IMG/VR virus record: IMGVR_UViG_3300006737_000032
Coordinates: 1-62,439 of that record
Length of the DNA: 62,439 nt
Reading direction: 5' to 3' (one strand)
DNA from: a virus
A program made the position numbers and the translations under genes. The notes under the pieces are model-generated. The model did no database searches. It saw nothing but the letters and a program-made list of their open reading frames with translations, and was not told where the DNA came from. Shown in pieces: positions 7,833 through 15,248 of this stretch (position 1 is the stretch's first letter; every line of letters begins with the position of its first letter).

Positions 7833-8346
7833 GGTAGACCTGCGGCTCGGCAGGGTGGTTGAGAACCGATGGCTTCGGATATTTCCTAACGCCCGAAAGT
7901 CTAGTCAAGAAGAAGACATGTACATGCACGTTGACTTCTGGCATGACAGTGTTGGAGTGGACGTAAAGGGAAACAACTTGCCCGATGAGATCTGGGTAGA
8001 GTTTATCAACGTGAACGGAAAGAAAGGGTGGCTACATGGTGGGGCCAAGTACATAGCATTTGATGTTCCAGAGCTCAGGGGATTCATCAGGGTAAAAAGA
8101 GCAGAGCTTCTTGAGTGGTGCAGACATAATGTAGAGAAGAGTTATGTTCAAAAAAACGACTGCTACCGCAAGCTATACCGCAGGTATGGCCGCAAAGACT
8201 GCATCACAAAGCTTACAATAAACGATCTGGCAGAGCTTACAAGCTACACTCTAATCAACTATGTGTCATGGATTTACCACCCAGTGACTGGAGAAAAGAT
8301 TGAAATAGACCAGCCACGCACCAGGTACAAGAGCACAAATGTGTGA
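7807..8346 (+). CDS. Putative PD-(D/E)XK nuclease-like protein
   Basis: 179 residues (an ATG at 7813 is also possible). The motif VDFWHDSVGVDVKGNN fits a D-x(n)-D-x-K nuclease core, followed by IWVEFINVNGKKGWLHGG and AKYIAF. These resemble the strand pattern of uncharacterised phage PD-(D/E)XK proteins that carry 'W-E-x-x-N-x-x-G-x-x-G-W' after the core. It is likely a DNA endonuclease or a modification partner. It is the last gene of the replication block before a gap with hairpins. Confidence 0.55.
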   Translation: MKMATRKSRVDLRLGRVVENRWLRIFPNARKSSQEEDMYMHVDFWHDSVGVDVKGNNLPDEIWVEFINVNGKKGWLHGGAKYIAFDVPELRGFIRVKRAELLEWCRHNVEKSYVQKNDCYRKLYRRYGRKDCITKLTINDLAELTSYTLINYVSWIYHPVTGEKIEIDQPRTRYKSTNV

Positions 8347-8391
8347 CACATAATCATCATTATACTACAATATATTGTGTAGAAAAAATTC

Positions 8392-8410
8392 TGGATCTAG
8401 ATTAGATCCA
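8392..8410 (+). promoter_or_regulatory. Hairpin ending on the start codon of the lipoprotein gene
   Basis: TGGATCTA (8392-8399), a GAT loop and TAGATCCA (8403-8410) form a perfect 8-bp hairpin. The A of the ATG at 8410 is its last base. The preceding 50 bp also hold the near-palindrome ACAATATATTGT. The hairpin could limit initiation or act as a 5' mRNA stabiliser. It resembles the start-codon hairpins at 58.6-60.8 kb. Confidence 0.45.
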
Positions 8411-8670
8411 TGAAAACAATCGCGCTGTTATTGCCCGTACTTTTTGTTGGTTGCATGAGCACCCCAGCTAAGGTTTACGTGCAGCCAGAAAAATTCAATT
8501 GCGACCTTATCATCCCTACGATCTGGGATGGCAATCATCCAGTTGAACACTTCGAGCATGAGATGATTCTTGATGCTGTGTACCACGATTATACGGGGTA
8601 TAAGTACACACTGGTAGCAACAGACATCCCGAATGTCTTTGCCCTCCAGGTTGATGTGGATCAACCGTAA
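8410..8670 (+). CDS. Small secreted lipoprotein
   Basis: 86 residues. The N-terminus MKTIALLLPVLFVGCMST is a signal peptide with a lipobox (LFVGC), so Cys15 would be lipidated after export. The mature part is about 70 residues with no recognised domain. Phage lipoproteins of this size include superinfection-exclusion factors and outer spanins. No inner spanin lies next to it on this strand, so exclusion or surface change is possible but unproven. Confidence 0.6.
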   Translation: MKTIALLLPVLFVGCMSTPAKVYVQPEKFNCDLIIPTIWDGNHPVEHFEHEMILDAVYHDYTGYKYTLVATDIPNVFALQVDVDQP

Positions 8671-8700
8671 CCTTACTACAGAACATAACGTATCCAGGGT

Positions 8701-8868
8701 ATGTGGTCAACATACATAATGGATTTCTTGCTTTTGTTAGCAAACTATGGCCAGGCCATTGACCCTGAGTCTCATGCTGCGTGCATGGACTTCAACAGCG
8801 ATGGGTTTATTACGATGTATGACTTCCTTGAAATGCTGTCCCAGCAGCCGTTAATCGAAAAGGAATGA
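8701..8868 (+). CDS. 55-aa protein with a dockerin/EF-hand-like calcium loop
   Basis: Frame from ATG 8701 (alternative 8719) to TGA 8868. The product contains MDFLLLLANYGQAID followed by CMDFNSDGFITMYDFLEML. DFNSDGFITMYD matches the D-x-N-x-D-G-x-[IV]-x-x-x-D calcium loop of dockerins, and LLLLANYG resembles the helix preceding such loops in marine Bacteroidota proteins. It overlaps the next start by four bases. It looks like an isolated dockerin half, matching those in the tail proteins at 24.8-30.4 kb. Confidence 0.5.
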   Translation: MWSTYIMDFLLLLANYGQAIDPESHAACMDFNSDGFITMYDFLEMLSQQPLIEKE

Positions 8869-9098
8869 TAAAGAATACAGAGTACCATCAAGTGGTGAAG
8901 GCTGTTGTTTCGAAGGACTTCAAGTTTATCCACGTTGACGCTGGCATAGGCGACAATGGATTCCAGCGCATTTTTACAGAGACACAAGAAGAGGAAGTCA
9001 TGCACTGCTACCTCTATCCAATTATCGAGCAGATAGTTCGGTCAGAGTTCTACGACCTTAAAGACATGGCGCTTACCATCAAGGTGACGTGGGTCTAA
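8865..9098 (+). CDS. Hypothetical protein (77 aa), last rightward gene
   Basis: Begins MIKNTEYHQVVKAVVSKDFK at an ATG overlapping the previous stop. It has alternating strands and helices and no recognised family. Its stop codon abuts the stop of the leftward thioredoxin-like gene at 9099 with no intervening base, and no clear bidirectional terminator is visible. Transcripts from both sides may therefore overlap here. Confidence 0.5.
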   Translation: MIKNTEYHQVVKAVVSKDFKFIHVDAGIGDNGFQRIFTETQEEEVMHCYLYPIIEQIVRSEFYDLKDMALTIKVTWV

Positions 9099-9464
9099 TC
9101 AGAAGTCGTTCAGCATAATGTCATCGACAGCCTCCTGAACCTCGGCAATCGTTGCATCCATTGTCATCATGATGTTGGCTTGGAATCTCTCCGCTTCCTC
9201 CCCCTCGTTGAATACAACAATCGTCGGGACGACAACAATCTTGTGCTTCTTCTGAAGGTCTGGAGCAGTAGCAATGTCCACACGAGCAGTCTCGCAATCG
9301 TTCAGCTTCTCTATCCATGGTACACTGTTTTGGCTGTTAAAACTTGCGTTGAACTCTACAACGCAAATTCCTGATCCGCACACTTCTTTATCCTCTACAG
9401 CGGTCACATAGGTTGCCGCCCACAAGAAAGCAAAGGATGCAATTAGGGTTGATGCTAGTTTCAT
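9099..9464 (-). CDS. Exported thioredoxin-fold protein lacking the CxxC
   Basis: 121 residues with an N-terminal signal peptide (MKLASTLIASFAFLWAATYV). The mature part reads ICVVEFNASFNSQNSVPW and later HKIVVVPTIVVFNEGEE, the beta-alpha-beta order of thioredoxins with cis-Pro at residue 80. Where the redox CxxC should be there is SQNSV (44-48). A different pair, C29 and C34 (CGSGIC), lies before the fold. Activity as a disulphide reductase is unlikely; it may be a binding or assembly factor. It is the last gene of the late leftward block. Confidence 0.6.
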   Translation of the reverse strand: MKLASTLIASFAFLWAATYVTAVEDKEVCGSGICVVEFNASFNSQNSVPWIEKLNDCETARVDIATAPDLQKKHKIVVVPTIVVFNEGEEAERFQANIMMTMDATIAEVQEAVDDIMLNDF

Positions 9465-9467
9465 GTC

Positions 9468-9755
9468 TCATTTGAGTTGATCTATTTTTTCTTCAATACG
9501 CTTGATGTCCTCTTTGATTTCCGTGACGTCTTCTTGAGTTGTCATGATGGTTTGACGAACAAGCTGATCTTTCATGTCAAACTCCATGCGGGTGATCTCG
9601 GGCTCGGAAGGTAAAGGCAGTTCCTTTGCCTCGGCAATGTCAGCCTGCAGTGCAAACCACATACCTACAATCGTCCCTATGCCAGCCGCTACCATCCCAA
9701 GCGTCTTGAGGTCGAGCGTTACTTTAGTGTCCTCTCCAATTTGTTGTGCCATCAC
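9468..9755 (-). CDS. Membrane-anchored coiled-coil protein (possible spanin-like)
   Basis: 95 residues. A transmembrane segment lies at about residues 19-39 (GMVAAGIGTIVGMWFALQA). A charged C-terminus follows, with heptad-like EDVTEIKEDIKRIEEKIDQL. One N-terminal membrane span plus a periplasmic coiled coil is the plan of an inner-membrane spanin and of some phage membrane tethers. It lies at the end of the late operon near the beta-barrel-like and T9SS genes. Assignment to lysis is only an inference. Confidence 0.45.
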   Translation of the reverse strand: MMAQQIGEDTKVTLDLKTLGMVAAGIGTIVGMWFALQADIAEAKELPLPSEPEITRMEFDMKDQLVRQTIMTTQEDVTEIKEDIKRIEEKIDQLK

Positions 9756-10798
9756 AATAGTATGTAGTTGATTCCTACAGAGAAGTCATGCCACTCTCTG
9801 TTCCAGTATCTGTTGTATTTCCCTTCGGTAAACACACCGAGGCTTTTTGTAATCTTCGTTCCAAACACAAGCCCAAACCCTAAATCTATCCACTGACTGC
9901 TGTTGACAAAGTTGTGGTATGAATACTCTCCGTCTGTGTCAAGGTGGTACGGCATCACGTTGCCCCATGAGTGCAGCCAAAAGTTTTTTTCGTAGTGGTA
10001 GAAATCAAAGCCCACAACCACCGAGTGCAGCCACTGGCCATCGAGCTCAGATCTTTTTTCAGATACATAGTCATCAAGAACCTGAGGGATGACCACCTGC
10101 TCCCATACTGCCTGATCATTGGCAACTACGACGCCGTCTGGCGAAAAGAATTCTCCTGTGTTTACATCAACACTGTACCCCTGCTCTAGAGCTAGGGCTG
10201 TGTAGTGAATCTGATTGTTTTCAAGAAGCCACTGTTGAAGTGGATCGTATCCATACGGTTGTGATATGCGCTGCACCACACCTGCATTCAGAGATAGCTT
10301 CTTACCAATCTTGACCCTTCCCCTTTGTGAAGCCTCAAAGTATCGAACATCAGCAAACCCATCTTGCAAGTATTCTGCCTTGACTATCCAGCTGTCTGCT
10401 ACATATCGGGCGAAGTAGTCTTGGTCCAAGAAGTTTTTGCCCTGCTGTCTTCTCCAGTCAGCTTCAGCAAGAAACTCAAACCCTGAGTACTTACCGACTG
10501 TCGCAGCGTCACCGTATGTTTTTTCTGTGCCGTCGTAAAAGATGTTGGCTCTGTTTTCGTATCCAAACCTTGCAATCTTCCTGACACCCAGCGTTAGTGA
10601 ATAATCAAACGGAGTCTCCACGACATCGGTCGTCAACGGACCAGTGGCAACAGAGAATACGTCTTGGTCAGATACTGAGTTGCCTCCATTTACAGCCGCG
10701 TAAAATGTGGCGCGTCTCAATACATTCTTGTAGAAGTCGCTTTGACCGTAAGAGAGCACTGGCAGAATCGCCAGCAAAAGTGTAATCAAACGATTCAT
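9752..10798 (-). CDS. Exported beta-barrel-like outer-membrane protein
   Basis: 348 residues with a Bacteroidota-style signal peptide (MNRLITLLLAILPVLSYGQ, cleavage after the Gly/Gln). The remainder alternates aromatic and polar residues in short strands (SLTLGVRKIARFGYEN, VVGFDFYHYEKNFWL) and ends HDFSVGINYILL, a terminal strand ending in a hydrophobic residue as in outer-membrane barrels. I infer a phage-encoded outer-membrane protein. It overlaps the end of the T9SS gene by four bases, so the two are expressed together. Confidence 0.5.
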   Translation of the reverse strand: MNRLITLLLAILPVLSYGQSDFYKNVLRRATFYAAVNGGNSVSDQDVFSVATGPLTTDVVETPFDYSLTLGVRKIARFGYENRANIFYDGTEKTYGDAATVGKYSGFEFLAEADWRRQQGKNFLDQDYFARYVADSWIVKAEYLQDGFADVRYFEASQRGRVKIGKKLSLNAGVVQRISQPYGYDPLQQWLLENNQIHYTALALEQGYSVDVNTGEFFSPDGVVVANDQAVWEQVVIPQVLDDYVSEKRSELDGQWLHSVVVGFDFYHYEKNFWLHSWGNVMPYHLDTDGEYSYHNFVNSSQWIDLGFGLVFGTKITKSLGVFTEGKYNRYWNREWHDFSVGINYILL

Positions 10799-13167
10799 TG
10801 TCTTACGATTCTTTCCTTTTTGATTCGGCCTTTGTAGTTGGCTACAATCGTATACACTCCAGGTGCTGGAAGCTCCACACTACTGGGCGACTCAACTAAG
10901 ATCTCGCGACCAACAGCGTCGAACGCTCTGACTATTGTCCCCACTGGGGCCTGAATGTTTACTACCCCACTAGTCGGGTTGGGGAAGAAGCGAAGCAATG
11001 ACCGCACAGCCATATCCACTGAAGTGACCCCGTCACCACAGTAGTCGTACATCTCCGCACACACCGCATCCCATGATGTCTCACAGCAGTACGGGTCAAC
11101 CTCAATCACCCAAGAGTAGCAGTAGTCATTAGCCCAGTACGGTTCTCCAGGTCCAGTGATGCATCCAGCGTCATACACACAATCGTCTGTTGGCGTGTTG
11201 GCCTCTTCATCATAGTTGTATGCGTCAATGTCCATGCACCCCTCGATCACATCTATGCATGATTCGATATCTACGTTAGCCTCTGGGTCATAGTTCAGCG
11301 CTTCAGGATCTGTGCATCCAAATACAGCTAGTGTGACGCAGCTTCCATCATCGTAGTCTGCTTCATATCCCTGTGTGTAGTACTCCAGATAGCCAGCTTG
11401 AGTACACCCAGCGTTGTAGTAACAGCTTCCGTCCTCTGTGTTTACGCTGGAGTCATAGTTCTGTGCGAGCTCATCTGTACACCCATACATAAACGGCACA
11501 CAGCTAGTCCCACAGTACGGCATGAAGCTGTATACATTCCACTCAGGATTCTTGAATGGCTGCAGTGCCCCTTGACCGTTGTCAAAGAATGGATTAAGCC
11601 CCTCTACCATCAGCGTGTCTCCAGCTTCATTAGTTATCAAGATGGAGTTGTGAAGTGTTTGAAACTCAGTCTCTTGTGGAGGCTGTTGTGGGCTGCCTAT
11701 CTCGAAGTAGTATACGTCTACCTTTTCGTCAGAGTCAAGCACTAAGTCCCATGATTGAGAAAACTCTCCAGGACCCATGCTAAATATCCATTGCAAATCA
11801 CCTTGCTTCACGCCTATGTGTGAGTTGCCCCAGCCGTCTCCAGCAGCATCACCAATTCGAATTGTTGTAACACAGGGACTGTTTAGATCTGAGATCGTAG
11901 CAGTTGAGTCGTAGTTAAATGACTCTGGGTCCATACATCCCCACGTATGCAGCGTAAGACAGTCGTCTGGTTCTGTCGCTTCTGGGTTGTAGTCAACGTA
12001 GTCGTCATCCATGCACCCTACTATGACGCTGTCGGGGGCACACGGCTCTACAAACACAGCCCCAGAGTAATGTACGTTGCCATCATTGTCGGAGTAGGCG
12101 AGGTCCTCCAACTCCCAAACAACCTCTTCGTCACACGCAGTGATAACGACGCCTCCGTCTTGACCTCCGCTTGCTGATCCGTTAAGACCGTCTCCGTATG
12201 TGTCCGTCAGGATAAGCTCAAAGCCTAGCGCAACGCAAAAGTCATACGTATACGTGGCCAGCTGATCTCCAAAGTTAAATCCACCAGGAAGCACCTGTTC
12301 ATAGAACTGGCCAACAGCTAGATCAACAAGCGTAAACCCAGTTTCATTGGGCCAGTTGTCTAGTGTTAGCTCCATAGACACAAAGGCTTGCCCCTCTGGG
12401 CATTCGCTTACGTTGCAGCTTCCGTCATCGGTAGTTGCCCATGGATTGTAGTTGTTGGACGAATCGTCCATGCAGCCAGGTATAGGAAACTGACATGGAT
12501 CAAGAATGAATGGAACTGTGATTTGCTCTGTATTAAAATCAAAGACAGATATATCAAGTCCGCAGTCATTGCTCAAGCCAAACCACCCCTCACCAAACTG
12601 ACAGCATATTCCATCACCAAAGGCATCATTCACCACAAGGTTGTACTCACCAGAGGGAAGGGGTATTGTTTGTTGTGTGTATGTTGAGTCTTGATATGGG
12701 CCCCCAGATGCGTATGGGTCATCAGATCCAACCATGTATATGTCCCATGTGCTTTCTCCCCCGTATGCATCAGACTGAAACTCTAGGGTCACCCAGCTGG
12801 GCTGTGCTGCGGCAGCCATACCCAACATCATGAGCACTGCCGTCGCTGTGTTTTTGATTACTCGCATGCCATTCTCTGCTCTTCTCTCTGCTCTTCTGGT
12901 CTTTCTTCTGTTTTTTCTGACAATCTTATTGGCTTGCCTTTTCTTGTATCGAGACACCCTACCCTTCTCTCTTTTCTCTTTTGCAGCCCTAGCTCTTTCT
13001 GAGGGAGACAGCTCACTCCAAGTTGCGGGTGTGTCTTTTGACACACGAACAGTAGGGCGGAAGGTTCTGTCCCCTCCGCTATAGCCTTTTTTGCCTCTTG
13101 GCGTTCTCCATTTTTCTTTGAACCAACGCTTGAGAGCCAGACCTTTTGCTGTCTTGCGTACAGCCAT
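10795..13167 (-). CDS. T9SS-sorted, Cys-repeat surface protein fused to a DUF5872-like basic domain
   Basis: 790 residues in three parts. Residues 1-100 are very basic and begin MAVRKTAKGLALKRWFKEKW, then GKKGYSGGDRTFRP, resembling the DUF5872 family of small virus proteins. At Met101 a second signal-peptide-like start begins (MRVIKNTATAVLMMLGMAAA). Residues ~235-680 hold seven repeats of the type GCMDDSSNNYNPWATTDDGS. The last ~70 residues (about 10798-11016) are a type A T9SS sorting domain: FFPNPTSGVVNIQ, VRAFDAVGREI, APGVYTIVA and the basic end KKERIVRQ. T9SS exports such proteins to the cell surface. An internal start at 12867 would give the 690-residue secreted form. Confidence 0.8.
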   Translation of the reverse strand: MAVRKTAKGLALKRWFKEKWRTPRGKKGYSGGDRTFRPTVRVSKDTPATWSELSPSERARAAKEKREKGRVSRYKKRQANKIVRKNRRKTRRAERRAENGMRVIKNTATAVLMMLGMAAAAQPSWVTLEFQSDAYGGESTWDIYMVGSDDPYASGGPYQDSTYTQQTIPLPSGEYNLVVNDAFGDGICCQFGEGWFGLSNDCGLDISVFDFNTEQITVPFILDPCQFPIPGCMDDSSNNYNPWATTDDGSCNVSECPEGQAFVSMELTLDNWPNETGFTLVDLAVGQFYEQVLPGGFNFGDQLATYTYDFCVALGFELILTDTYGDGLNGSASGGQDGGVVITACDEEVVWELEDLAYSDNDGNVHYSGAVFVEPCAPDSVIVGCMDDDYVDYNPEATEPDDCLTLHTWGCMDPESFNYDSTATISDLNSPCVTTIRIGDAAGDGWGNSHIGVKQGDLQWIFSMGPGEFSQSWDLVLDSDEKVDVYYFEIGSPQQPPQETEFQTLHNSILITNEAGDTLMVEGLNPFFDNGQGALQPFKNPEWNVYSFMPYCGTSCVPFMYGCTDELAQNYDSSVNTEDGSCYYNAGCTQAGYLEYYTQGYEADYDDGSCVTLAVFGCTDPEALNYDPEANVDIESCIDVIEGCMDIDAYNYDEEANTPTDDCVYDAGCITGPGEPYWANDYCYSWVIEVDPYCCETSWDAVCAEMYDYCGDGVTSVDMAVRSLLRFFPNPTSGVVNIQAPVGTIVRAFDAVGREILVESPSSVELPAPGVYTIVANYKGRIKKERIVRQ

Positions 13168-13427
13168 TACTTCTTGCTCTTGCCGTAATTAGCTGCGCCC
13201 ATTTTTCTGCACTTAGCGATCCTACCACTAGCATATGCGCTTGGGAATACTTTCTCTCCAGCCTTGACTTTGTGGTAGCACGCGTCTTTTTTGGTTTTGA
13301 CCTTACCTCCCTTCTTGTATTTTGGAACGGCGCCCCCGTCTTTCATGTAGCCCATCTTGTTTCGGACGTCTTTTGAAAGCTTCTTCAGGCCTACCTGATC
13401 GCCTGTTGGTTCTTTTAGTGACTTCAT
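13167..13427 (-). CDS. Small basic virion-type protein (86 aa)
   Basis: Starts MKSLKEPTGDQVGLKKLSKD and contains GGAVPKYKKGGKVKTKK followed by ACYHKVKAGEKVFPSAYASG and RIAKCRKMGA. This last pattern recurs in small basic proteins of many phages and some large DNA viruses near the DUF5872 family. High Lys and Gly content suggests DNA or capsid-interior binding. It is one of four consecutive small basic frames (including residues 1-100 of the T9SS gene). Confidence 0.55.
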   Translation of the reverse strand: MKSLKEPTGDQVGLKKLSKDVRNKMGYMKDGGAVPKYKKGGKVKTKKDACYHKVKAGEKVFPSAYASGRIAKCRKMGAANYGKSKK

Positions 13428-13681
13428 GATTTCGGGTGGTTTGCTTGCTTAAATTTTGCTTGCTTAACCGCCCCTGGATGAGGCTTGTAGTCACCCTTCA
13501 TCAAGTAGTATCTACCCTGTTCTTCCATCCAATGAAAACCTTTTGGTGGGTCTACCATAACAGACTTGTTTGAGATAGAAAGCTTTGGAGCCTTTCCTCC
13601 TTTCTTAAGAACCTTCATGCCCTTTTGAGTCTTGGGTGGTCTTCCTACTTGATCTCCATATGTACCTTTTCCTTGTGGCAT
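13424..13681 (-). CDS. Small basic protein (85 aa)
   Basis: I choose the Met at 13681 (MPQGKGTYGDQVGRPPKTQK) because upstream residues run into the neighbouring gene and look unlike a protein start. The TYGDQVGRPP segment echoes TGDQVGLKK of the next gene. The rest is Lys-rich with FHWMEEQGRYYLMKGDY near the middle. Probably a virion-associated basic protein. Function unknown. Confidence 0.55.
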   Translation of the reverse strand: MPQGKGTYGDQVGRPPKTQKGMKVLKKGGKAPKLSISNKSVMVDPPKGFHWMEEQGRYYLMKGDYKPHPGAVKQAKFKQANHPKS

Positions 13682-13691
13682 ATTTTTTATT

Positions 13692-13997
13692 TTAACAGTT
13701 CCACTTTCTAAGCGCCTTGTTGATACGAGAGTTTGGATCTCTCGCAGTCTTTGCACTGGTTAATCTTTTCTTCATGCCTTTCATTCTGGCGCAGAAAGAC
13801 TTCCGTCTTTTGGCTGACTTGCTGCCCTTCTTGAGCTTTGATGGCTTAGTGGTTACAGCAGTCTTGAGCTTGCTACCAGGATTGGCTGCTCTATATCTTC
13901 TTACACCCTTGGCGGTCAAACCTCCAGATGCAGACTTGTCTCCGCTTTTGACGGAGAACTTCTTGGGCATCCTTCCTTTTTTCTTGACCTTAGGCAT
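13692..13997 (-). CDS. DUF6321-like basic protein
   Basis: 101 residues. The pattern GGLTAKGVRRYRAANPGSKL, then KRRKSFCARMKGM and DPNSRINKALRKWNC at the end, matches a compact family I know as DUF6321, found in phages and in some giant-virus genomes. Function unknown. The protein is strongly basic and clusters with other basic proteins, so genome condensation inside the capsid is a reasonable guess. Confidence 0.65.
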   Translation of the reverse strand: MPKVKKKGRMPKKFSVKSGDKSASGGLTAKGVRRYRAANPGSKLKTAVTTKPSKLKKGSKSAKRRKSFCARMKGMKKRLTSAKTARDPNSRINKALRKWNC

Positions 13998-14814
13998 ATG
14001 TCTTTACTGTTCTGTACGGCATAGCAGCTCTGCCGCCATGCTCGTTCATCCTTGGGTTTGGTTTTCCAGAGATCTTCTTGCTGGTAAGCGGTTTGATCAG
14101 GTCGTTGTAGACAGCATTGAACATTGGCTTGTTCGTATCATACAACTCCTTCAGGGTTGGCCCTAACTTCTTGGCAATCGTATCCCCATCCTTCAGTAGC
14201 ACGTCGTCGATACGGGTCTGTGTAAAGATCTTGTCAACAGCCTCCTGAAAAATCTTGACAGCCTTCTGTTCTTCTATGACACCATCCGCCAGAGCTTTAT
14301 CAAGCTTTCCTTGAAGATTCAGTATAGCCTGACTCTCTTCTTTGCTTGCATTCTGTATAGCTCGTTGGGCTTGAGTTTGAAGTTTACTCTTCTCAATTCT
14401 ACCCTTCAAGGCCCTTATGGCTGGATCAGATGCCTTTCTTGCAGCCTTCGCTGCAGGGTTATCGGACTTAACAAACATCGCCATCTCGTCTTCAGGGATG
14501 CCCATCTTTCTCAGCTCCGCCAAGTCAGCGGCGTCTACGCCTTGCTTTGCCAGAGCACCAAGAGAGTCGTCGGACTTTGATGTTAGGATTCTTTTCATCG
14601 CTTCAATGCCAGCCTTTCCGCCCCTGTATCCGAGTCTAGTAAGCTCACCCACACCCACAGCATCGAGCAAAAGGTCGGGGCGCATGGTGACGGGCCCGTC
14701 TTCAAAACCGTAGAGCTGCATAGATGGGCTCAGGTTAGACGGTGCCAGCCTAGGTTCAGCAACAGCCTCGGGAGGATGCGTGCCGCCGTGTGGATATCGT
14801 CTGACAGACTTCAT
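13990..14814 (-). CDS. Virion-type protein with N-terminal H-G-G-x-H motif (274 aa)
   Basis: Begins MKSVRRYPHGGTHPPEAVAE. The R/K-Y-x-H-G-G-x-H motif also opens the proteins at 55421-55810 and 56286-57218. The middle is helical and charged (ALKGRIEKSKLQTQAQRA), and the end reads GRAAMPYRTVKTYA. I recognise no domain. It overlaps both neighbours by a few bases within the late operon. Confidence 0.5.
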   Translation of the reverse strand: MKSVRRYPHGGTHPPEAVAEPRLAPSNLSPSMQLYGFEDGPVTMRPDLLLDAVGVGELTRLGYRGGKAGIEAMKRILTSKSDDSLGALAKQGVDAADLAELRKMGIPEDEMAMFVKSDNPAAKAARKASDPAIRALKGRIEKSKLQTQAQRAIQNASKEESQAILNLQGKLDKALADGVIEEQKAVKIFQEAVDKIFTQTRIDDVLLKDGDTIAKKLGPTLKELYDTNKPMFNAVYNDLIKPLTSKKISGKPNPRMNEHGGRAAMPYRTVKTYA

Positions 14815-15248
14815 TTTCTAGATTTCTCGATGGTGCGACCAGCAAAGTATGCACCAAATGATGTTAGCATTAGTATCTCTAACAAAGATACGTAACTATC
14901 TTTTACGTTAAATGGCCATGCATCCATGCTGTCGGCCACCATCGTTGCCATGAACATTGTCATCAGAGCGATAAGAGTAAGGGGCCTGATAAGCTTTGCC
15001 AGCTTGACATCGCTACCCATGTCCGCCTTCCATCTTTCGCTGACGTTGTTCTGAAACTGAACCTCTGCATCAAGCATCGCCTTGGCTTCTGCTGGATCAA
15101 CGTTTGGCTCTTTGTCTAGTAGATTTTTTACTACTCCAAGTCCACCGCTGTCGGGCAGTAAGTCAGCTACAACGCCCAGTACACCTGGGGCCTTGTCTTT
15201 TAGCCATCCGCCAAGCTTGGTGTCTTTGATCTTTTTTTTATCACTCAT
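14811..15248 (-). CDS. 3TM holin-like membrane protein
   Basis: 145 residues from the Met at 15248 (MSDKKKIKDTKLGGWL). The order VLGVVADLLPDSGGLGVVKN, SERWKADMGSDVKLAKLIRP, LTLIALMTMFMATMVADS and YVSLLEILMLTSFGAYFAGR matches the 'holin of 3TMs' family described in gene transfer agents (PF11351). It has a helical N-part and two strong hydrophobic segments near residues 87-105 and 118-137. It would permeabilise the inner membrane for release of the M15 endolysin, although that gene is 40 kb upstream in the same block. Confidence 0.7.
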   Translation of the reverse strand: MSDKKKIKDTKLGGWLKDKAPGVLGVVADLLPDSGGLGVVKNLLDKEPNVDPAEAKAMLDAEVQFQNNVSERWKADMGSDVKLAKLIRPLTLIALMTMFMATMVADSMDAWPFNVKDSYVSLLEILMLTSFGAYFAGRTIEKSRK

